From: an uncultured Eubacteriales bacterium
GTDB lineage: Bacteria; Bacillota; Clostridia; Lachnospirales; Lachnospiraceae
NCBI GenBank assembly: GCA_902772745.1
Contig: CACYBV010000092.1
Span: forward strand, 1 to 5,627
Direction: 5' to 3'
Length of the DNA stretch: 5,627 nucleotides
The notes under the pieces are model-generated. The model searched no databases and had not been told where the DNA came from. It saw nothing but the letters and a program-made list of their open reading frames with translations. Within the stretch, counting starts at the first letter, position 1; each line of letters opens with the position of its first letter. The position numbers and the translations under genes are program-made. Shown here one piece after another: positions 1 to 3,276 of this stretch.

Positions 1-912
1 GGCGCCGGCGGGCAGCTCGGACATGACCTTGTCAATGAACTGATCGGAAGGGGCGTTGAAACCGTCGGCTCGGATATCGCGGAGGCCTACAGCGGCATTC
101 AGGACGGAACTGCGGTAACGACGGCACCTTATGTTCGGATGGATATTACGGATGCTGCTCAGGTTCGGTCGGTGCTCGGAGAATGCGCGCCGGACGCCGT
201 GATTCACTGTGCGGCCTGGACGGCCGTCGACGCGGCGGAAGATCCCGAGAACCGTGACAAGGTCTATCAGATTAACGCGCAGGGTACCCTGAATATTGCA
301 AAATACTGCAAAAAAGCGGACATTCCGATGCTTTACATCTCGACGGACTATGTATTCAACGGAAAAGGAGATACGCCCTGGGATCCGGAATGCACGGATT
401 ACGCCCCGCTGTCCTGGTACGGGCAGACGAAACTTCTCGGTGAAAAAGCGGTCCGGGGCCTTCTTGATAAATTTTTCATCGTCCGCATTGCCTGGGTTTT
501 CGGCCTGAACGGGAAGAATTTTGTCCGTACGATGCTCCGCGTTGCGGAGAACCATCCGGAAGTCCGGGTTGTCTGCGACCAGATCGGAACGCCGACCTAT
601 ACGCCGGATCTTGCTGTGCTCCTTTCGGACATGATCGTTACGGACAGGTACGGGACCTATCACGCAACCAATGAAGGCGGCTACATTTCCTGGTATGATT
701 TTACCTGTGAAATCTACCGCCAGGCGGGGCTTTCAAACAAAGTCATCCCGGTTACGACAGAAGAGTACGGCTTATCGAAAGCCGCACGGCCGGAGAACTC
801 GAGACTTGACAGGACGAAGCTTGTCACAGCCGGTTTCACGCCTCTTCCGGACTGGAAGGATGCGCTTTCAAGATATCTTGATTCGCTTTCGCAGAAGACA
901 GAGGCAAAATGA
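1..912 (+). CDS. rfbD: dTDP-4-dehydrorhamnose reductase (RmlD/RfbD), 5' end cut by window
   Basis: This enzyme reduces dTDP-6-deoxy-L-lyxo-4-hexulose to dTDP-L-rhamnose with NAD(P)H, the last step in making the sugar donor for rhamnose-containing wall or surface polysaccharides; it is cytoplasmic. Frame 1 is open from base 1, and the first visible residues GAGGQLG are the nucleotide-binding glycine motif of the Rossmann fold, so only a few N-terminal residues (typically an 'ILVTG'-like strand) are missing. Other family marks, numbered from the window edge: VIHCAAWTAVDAAE, the STDYVFNG segment with catalytic Thr115, the YGQTK catalytic Tyr140/Lys144 pair, RIAWVFG, DQIGTPTYT, and the C-terminal RPENSRLDRTKL typical of RmlD. 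The 303 visible residues fit a family of about 280-300; the stretch between the glycine motif and MDITD looks slightly long. Sister rhamnose genes (rfbA, rfbB, rfbC) would be expected upstream, outside the window. The stop codon overlaps the next start codon (ATGA). Confidence 0.95.
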   Translation, partial: GAGGQLGHDLVNELIGRGVETVGSDIAEAYSGIQDGTAVTTAPYVRMDITDAAQVRSVLGECAPDAVIHCAAWTAVDAAEDPENRDKVYQINAQGTLNIAKYCKKADIPMLYISTDYVFNGKGDTPWDPECTDYAPLSWYGQTKLLGEKAVRGLLDKFFIVRIAWVFGLNGKNFVRTMLRVAENHPEVRVVCDQIGTPTYTPDLAVLLSDMIVTDRYGTYHATNEGGYISWYDFTCEIYRQAGLSNKVIPVTTEEYGLSKAARPENSRLDRTKLVTAGFTPLPDWKDALSRYLDSLSQKTEAK

Positions 913-1451
913 ACCCGCCGAAGGATACCGTATACGTCCTCTCCGGGAAAAGACAGCGGGTCTACCGCATTATCTGCCTTGTCCTTGTGATTGCGTGGAT
1001 GGCGGCAATTTTCTTCTTTTCATCGGAGACGGCGGAAGAGTCCTCAGCCCTGTCGGGATCGGTAACAGAGAAACTCGCGCGTTTTTTCTTCCGTGACTGG
1101 TTCCTCCCCGAAAATGCGGAGATTCTTTTGCAGCGGATGGGAAAACTGGAATATTTAATCAGAAAAAGTGCGCATTTCATGGAATACCTGGTCCTCGGCG
1201 GACTTCTGGCACTTTTCATGAGTACAATCCGCATCAAATACGGCTTCCGTATCCTGCTCAGTATCCTCATCGGCGTCCTGTATGCATGCAGTGATGAGCT
1301 TCACCAGAGCATGGTCGACGGACGCGCGATGCAGAGCTTTGACGTTCTGATTGATTCGGGCGGGATTATTTTCGGCGCACTGGTATTTTCGGGCATATCA
1401 GCAATGATCGTGATGGATTTTGTCCTGCGGAAAGAGAAATCGATCCGCTGA
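909..1451 (+). CDS. VanZ-family integral membrane protein
   Basis: This is a 180-residue membrane protein of the VanZ family, named after the teicoplanin-resistance accessory protein of vancomycin operons; most members are chromosomal and of unknown function. Family signatures are clear: FFFSSE just after the first membrane helix (about residues 20-37), RKSAHFMEYLVLG (85-97), YACSDELHQSMVDGR (125-139) and FDVLIDSGGIIFG (144-156). Four hydrophobic segments are visible, at about 20-37, 88-106, 113-127 and 146-172, as is usual for the family. The start codon overlaps the rfbD stop as ATGA, with only a weak AGAGG four bases upstream, so translation is probably coupled to rfbD. The pairing suggests, but does not prove, a role at the cell envelope alongside rhamnose-polymer synthesis. 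There is no vanA/vanR-type gene nearby, so glycopeptide resistance should not be assumed. Confidence 0.9.
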   Translation: MNPPKDTVYVLSGKRQRVYRIICLVLVIAWMAAIFFFSSETAEESSALSGSVTEKLARFFFRDWFLPENAEILLQRMGKLEYLIRKSAHFMEYLVLGGLLALFMSTIRIKYGFRILLSILIGVLYACSDELHQSMVDGRAMQSFDVLIDSGGIIFGALVFSGISAMIVMDFVLRKEKSIR

Positions 1452-1457
1452 TAATTC

Positions 1458-1484
1458 CTGACAGGATTGCTGAAATACTATAAA
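1458..1484 (+). promoter_or_regulatory. Possible promoter upstream of the rubrerythrin gene
   Basis: CTGACA (1458-1463) and TATAAA (1479-1484) resemble sigma-A -35 and -10 boxes, but the spacer is only 15 bases. TTCCTG (1455-1460) with the same -10 gives 18 bases but a poorer -35. The 59-base gap contains no hairpin terminator for the upstream VanZ gene, so read-through is also possible. No clear PerR-type operator is visible. Confidence 0.3.
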
Positions 1485-1497
1485 AAATTTACACTAT

Positions 1498-1503
1498 GGA
1501 GGG
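1498..1503 (+). promoter_or_regulatory. Ribosome-binding site fixing the rubrerythrin start
   Basis: GGAGGG lies seven bases before ATG 1511. The earlier in-frame ATG at 1496 directly abuts this motif and has no site of its own, so 1511 is the real start; the resulting N-terminus MAKFVCGVCG also matches the family. Confidence 0.85.
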
Positions 1504-1510
1504 AAAAACA

Positions 1511-2059
1511 ATGGCAAAATTTGTTTGCGGCGTATGCGGTTATGTTTACGAAGGCGATGCGCTTCCGGAAGGATACAGATGCCCTGTCTGCAACGCTCCG
1601 GCCAGCAAATTCATCAAGCAGGAAGAGGAAATGACCTGGGCAGCCGAACACATCGTCGGCATCGCTTCGGACGTTCCGGAAGATGTCAAGGAAGACCTTC
1701 GGGCGAATTTCAACGGTGAGTGCTCCGAAGTCGGCATGTATCTCGCAATGAGCCGTGTCGCTTTCCGCGAAGGCTATCCGGAAATCGGCGAATACTGGAA
1801 GACGGCTGCTTTCGAAGAAGCGGAGCATGCGGCGAAGTTCGCGGAACTCCTCGGCGAAGTGCTGACAGACTCCACGAAGGAAAATCTCAGGGTCCGTGTG
1901 GAAGCAGAGAACGGTGCGACCCTCGGCAAGACCATGCTCGCGAAGCGTGCGAAAGAGCTCGGGCTCGACGCGATCCACGACACCGTGCATGAAATGGCAA
2001 GAGACGAGGCAAGACACGGCAAGGCATTCAAGGGCCTTCTGGAGAGATATTTCGGATAA
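1511..2059 (+). CDS. rbr: Reverse rubrerythrin (N-terminal rubredoxin plus diiron domain)
   Basis: This is a 182-residue cytoplasmic non-haem iron protein that reduces hydrogen peroxide (and in clostridial relatives oxygen) to water, fed with electrons from NAD(P)H through rubredoxin-type partners. The rubredoxin domain comes first: CGVCG (Cys6, Cys9) and CPVC (Cys24, Cys27) are the four ligands of the single iron site, with the usual YVYEGD and LPEGYRCPVC context. The four-helix diiron domain follows from about residue 40, with carboxylates at Glu70/Glu73, ExxH at 103-106 (EAEH), Glu131/Glu133 and ExxH at 166-169 (in ARDEARHG). Classical rubrerythrin has the rubredoxin domain at the C-terminus; the reversed order seen here is the form known from Clostridium acetobutylicum, where it is an oxygen-induced peroxidase. 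No key ligand is missing. A small lipoprotein gene starts 35 bases downstream with no terminator between, so they may share a transcript. Confidence 0.95.
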   Translation: MAKFVCGVCGYVYEGDALPEGYRCPVCNAPASKFIKQEEEMTWAAEHIVGIASDVPEDVKEDLRANFNGECSEVGMYLAMSRVAFREGYPEIGEYWKTAAFEEAEHAAKFAELLGEVLTDSTKENLRVRVEAENGATLGKTMLAKRAKELGLDAIHDTVHEMARDEARHGKAFKGLLERYFG

Positions 2060-2094
2060 ATAGTAATGCCAGTTTGGGAAAAAAGGAGACAGAT

Positions 2095-2415
2095 ATGAAA
2101 AGAATCGCTTTGATTTTCCTGGCTGCTGTCATGGTGCTGACAATAACCGCCTGTTCGGGGAAGAAGCTGATCGGAACATGGGAAAACGGTTATGATCGCC
2201 TTACGTTCGAAAAGGACGGAACTCTATTTTGGGCTGAAGGCAGTAATGGACAATATGGACCAATTGACTTTTACGAGTACAAGGTCAGCGGGGACAAATT
2301 GACCATTATCTTTGATGAGGATGAAGTTGAGGAGTACACGTACAAAATCAGCGGAAGAAAGCTGACGATCAGCTGGGGCGATGATGACGATGCGATGGTA
2401 CTCATGAAACAATAA
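2095..2415 (+). CDS. Small secreted lipoprotein, paralogue 1
   Basis: This is a 106-residue predicted lipoprotein. Residues 1-20 form a lipoprotein signal peptide: basic MKR, a hydrophobic stretch, and lipobox ITAC with Cys20 as the acylation site. The mature part begins SGKKLIGTW, followed by FEKDGT (38-43) and two copies of a short beta-strand motif, YKVSGDKLTI (62-71) and YKISGRKLTI (83-92); an acidic run DDDD sits at 96-99. The pattern GTW, then F-x-x-DGT, then Y-x-[IV]-x-G-x-K-L-T resembles small lipocalin-like or DUF5640-type lipoproteins of Clostridia; that family name is from memory and unconfirmed, and no function is known. ATG 2095 is chosen over the in-frame ATG 2074 because AAGGAG (2083-2088) sits six bases before it and the signal peptide begins there. 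It follows the rubrerythrin gene by 35 bases and is paralogous to the next gene. Confidence 0.85.
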   Translation: MKRIALIFLAAVMVLTITACSGKKLIGTWENGYDRLTFEKDGTLFWAEGSNGQYGPIDFYEYKVSGDKLTIIFDEDEVEEYTYKISGRKLTISWGDDDDAMVLMKQ

Positions 2416-2474
2416 TCCGAAAACAGGGGAATGGCTCTGTGGCAATGAATCTTCCGGAGGTGTTTGACCCCTTC

Positions 2475-2506
2475 GTGAACAAAACAGCGACTAAGTCAAC
2501 AAAACA
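2475..2506 (+). repeat. Short direct repeat in the leader of lipoprotein 2
   Basis: GTGAACAAAACA (2475-2486) recurs as GTCAACAAAACA (2495-2506), 11 of 12 bases identical with a 20-base period, about two helical turns. It lies in the 111-base gap between the lipoprotein genes, just before the AAAGGAG site. It could be a regulator site or simply A-rich leader sequence. The rest of this gap shows no convincing promoter or terminator. Confidence 0.4.
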
Positions 2507-2526
2507 TGCTAAAGGAGACAGTGTAC

Positions 2527-2856
2527 ATGAAAAAAACAATAATCATTTTTTTGACTGCAGTCATGGTACTGACGACAATGGCCGCCTGCTCGGGAAAGGG
2601 AAAGCTTGTCGGCACATGGGCAAGTAAAGCCGAGGATTCTAAGATCATTTTTGAAAAAAACGGAACAGGAGAGTTGGGCGATTACGATTTCAAACCCGGC
2701 AGAGGTCAGGCGTTCACCTATAAAGTAAAAGGGAAAAAAGTGACGCTTTCCTCACCGGAAATGTCTGGAGTCAACATGGAAATGAATTTCAAAGTGAGCG
2801 GAAACAAACTGACGCTGACTTTTATGGGTGAGTCGGTTACATTTACAAAACAATGA
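2527..2856 (+). CDS. Small secreted lipoprotein, paralogue 2
   Basis: This 109-residue predicted lipoprotein is closely related to the preceding one. The signal peptide MKKTIIIFLTAVMVLTTMAAC ends in lipobox MAAC with Cys21 acylated; residues 8-16 match paralogue 1 (FLxAVMVLT) at all but one position. The mature protein repeats the same layout: GKLVGTW (25-31), FEKNGTG (42-48), then two strand motifs, YKVKGKKVTL (65-74) and FKVSGNKLTL (88-97); both paralogues end in KQ. It is rich in lysine and glycine and lacks the acidic tail of its sister. ATG 2527 is preferred to the in-frame ATG 2506 because AAAGGAG (2511-2517) lies nine bases upstream of it, and downstream of 2506. No function is recognised; it is probably tethered to the outer face of the membrane. 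A strong hairpin follows 31 bases after the stop. Confidence 0.85.
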   Translation: MKKTIIIFLTAVMVLTTMAACSGKGKLVGTWASKAEDSKIIFEKNGTGELGDYDFKPGRGQAFTYKVKGKKVTLSSPEMSGVNMEMNFKVSGNKLTLTFMGESVTFTKQ

Positions 2857-2887
2857 CACTTACATTGGTGTCCGCTTGACAAAAGAT

Positions 2888-2929
2888 TTCCCGGCCTGCC
2901 GAACTTTTTAAGTATCGGCAGGCCGGGAA
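2888..2929. terminator. Strong hairpin, probably a bidirectional terminator
   Basis: A perfect 15-base stem pairs TTCCCGGCCTGCCGA (2888-2902) with TCGGCAGGCCGGGAA (2915-2929). The 12-base loop can add a further ACTT/AAGT pairing. On the plus strand the tail is TCCTGTTTCC, a weak T-tract; on the minus strand the tail reads ATCTTTTGTC, somewhat better. It sits between the stop of lipoprotein 2 and the stop of the minus-strand mini-ORF, so it can end both converging transcripts. Confidence 0.8.
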
Positions 2930-2991
2930 TCCTGTTTCCGGGTGTCTGAATATTATGATTCATCTGGATATTCCCGAGGCCTTCTTTCGTT

Positions 2992-3054
2992 TCAGGCAGC
3001 TGTAAGCAGGCATGCAATAATAAGCGGAAGCAGAGCAAAACAGAATCTTCTCAT
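2992..3054 (-). CDS. Putative 20-residue signal-peptide-like mini-protein
   Basis: The minus strand encodes MRRFCFALLP followed by LIIACLLTAA, then TGA. It has a two-arginine start, a hydrophobic core, and a lipobox-like IIAC (residues 12-15); if lipidated and cleaved there, only the six-residue CLLTAA would remain. The support is in the expression signals: AGGAGG lies six bases before the ATG, an extended -10 promoter lies about 50 bases further up, and a strong hairpin lies about 60 bases after the stop. The peptide matches no family I recognise. It could be a membrane mini-protein, a signal-peptide-derived peptide pheromone, or the remnant of a lipoprotein: the stop codon falls just where an LTAA-C lipobox cysteine would be, and the frame continues for 12 more codons to TAA. 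It is divergent from the long repeat protein and shares its regulatory region. Confidence 0.5.
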   Translation of the reverse strand: MRRFCFALLPLIIACLLTAA

Positions 3055-3060
3055 ATCGTC

Positions 3061-3066
3061 CCTCCT
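3061..3066 (-). promoter_or_regulatory. Consensus ribosome-binding site of the mini-ORF
   Basis: The minus strand reads AGGAGG, a full Shine-Dalgarno match, with a six-base spacer to ATG at 3054-3052. It is the main reason to treat the 20-codon frame as translated. Confidence 0.65.
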
Positions 3067-3109
3067 GTATACATATTTCAAATACCGATCTGCGCTTTCA
3101 GACAGCAGA

Positions 3110-3138
3110 ATTTTATCATACCTGCCGCTCAAATACAA
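3110..3138 (-). promoter_or_regulatory. Minus-strand promoter for the mini-ORF (extended -10)
   Basis: On the minus strand TTGTAT (3138-3133) is followed after exactly 17 bases by TAAAAT (3115-3110), and the -10 is preceded by TGA, giving the extended form TGnTAAAAT. Transcription would start near 3103, leaving a leader of about 50 bases before the mini-ORF. The -35 box lies inside one copy of the direct repeat, so a repeat-binding regulator would meet it. Confidence 0.55.
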
Positions 3139-3196
3139 CTTCATTAACCGAAAACTTTCTTCCCCCTGAAATACAACTAATGAACCAGAAGTTCTT
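3131..3196. repeat. Imperfect direct repeat pair between divergent promoters
   Basis: AAATACAACT at 3131-3140 recurs at 3169-3178, a 38-base period. The match continues imperfectly as TTCATTAACCGAAAACTTTCTT (given in full only here as positions 3140-3161) against AATGAACCAGAAGTTCTT (3179-3196), sharing AACC, GAA and the CTT ending. The first copy covers the -35 of the minus-strand promoter; the second ends at the -35 of the plus-strand promoter. This position fits a shared operator. The binding protein is unknown. Confidence 0.5.
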
Positions 3197-3223
3197 GATT
3201 TTACCGTTTCTTTCGGCTATAAT
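3195..3223 (+). promoter_or_regulatory. Sigma-A promoter of the long repeat protein
   Basis: TTGATT (3195-3200), a 17-base spacer, and a perfect TATAAT (3218-3223) form the best promoter in the window. Transcription would begin near 3230, giving a leader of about 47 bases before ATG 3277. The -35 box touches the end of the second direct-repeat copy. Confidence 0.8.
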
Positions 3224-3276
3224 AAAATCATCTATAAGTATGCCTTCACCATGCATTCTTTTGGGGGATGACTGAA

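Larger units (their letters stand above)
2857..3276. other. 420-base intergenic region, no plus-strand gene
   Basis: This stretch holds a terminator hairpin, a 20-codon minus-strand ORF with its own ribosome-binding site and promoter, a pair of direct repeats, and the plus-strand promoter of the long repeat protein. The organisation is divergent: the mini-ORF reads left toward the hairpin and the long gene reads right. A plus-strand frame from GTG 2942 to 3169 exists but has no ribosome-binding site and lies opposite the mini-ORF, so it is not called. Confidence 0.7.

Noticed and set aside
909..1451. VanZ as a glycopeptide-resistance gene
   Set aside because: No other van gene is present in the window, and most VanZ-family members are unrelated to resistance.
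1478..2017. Minus-strand frame of 179 codons opposite rubrerythrin
   Set aside because: The plus strand carries complete rubredoxin and diiron motifs; the antisense frame has none.
2876..2881. Perfect TTGACA -35 box after lipoprotein 2
   Set aside because: The sequence 17 bases downstream is inside the GC-rich hairpin stem and offers no -10 box.
2942..3169. Plus-strand GTG-started frame of 75 codons
   Set aside because: No ribosome-binding site, unremarkable composition, and it crosses the minus-strand mini-ORF and its promoter.
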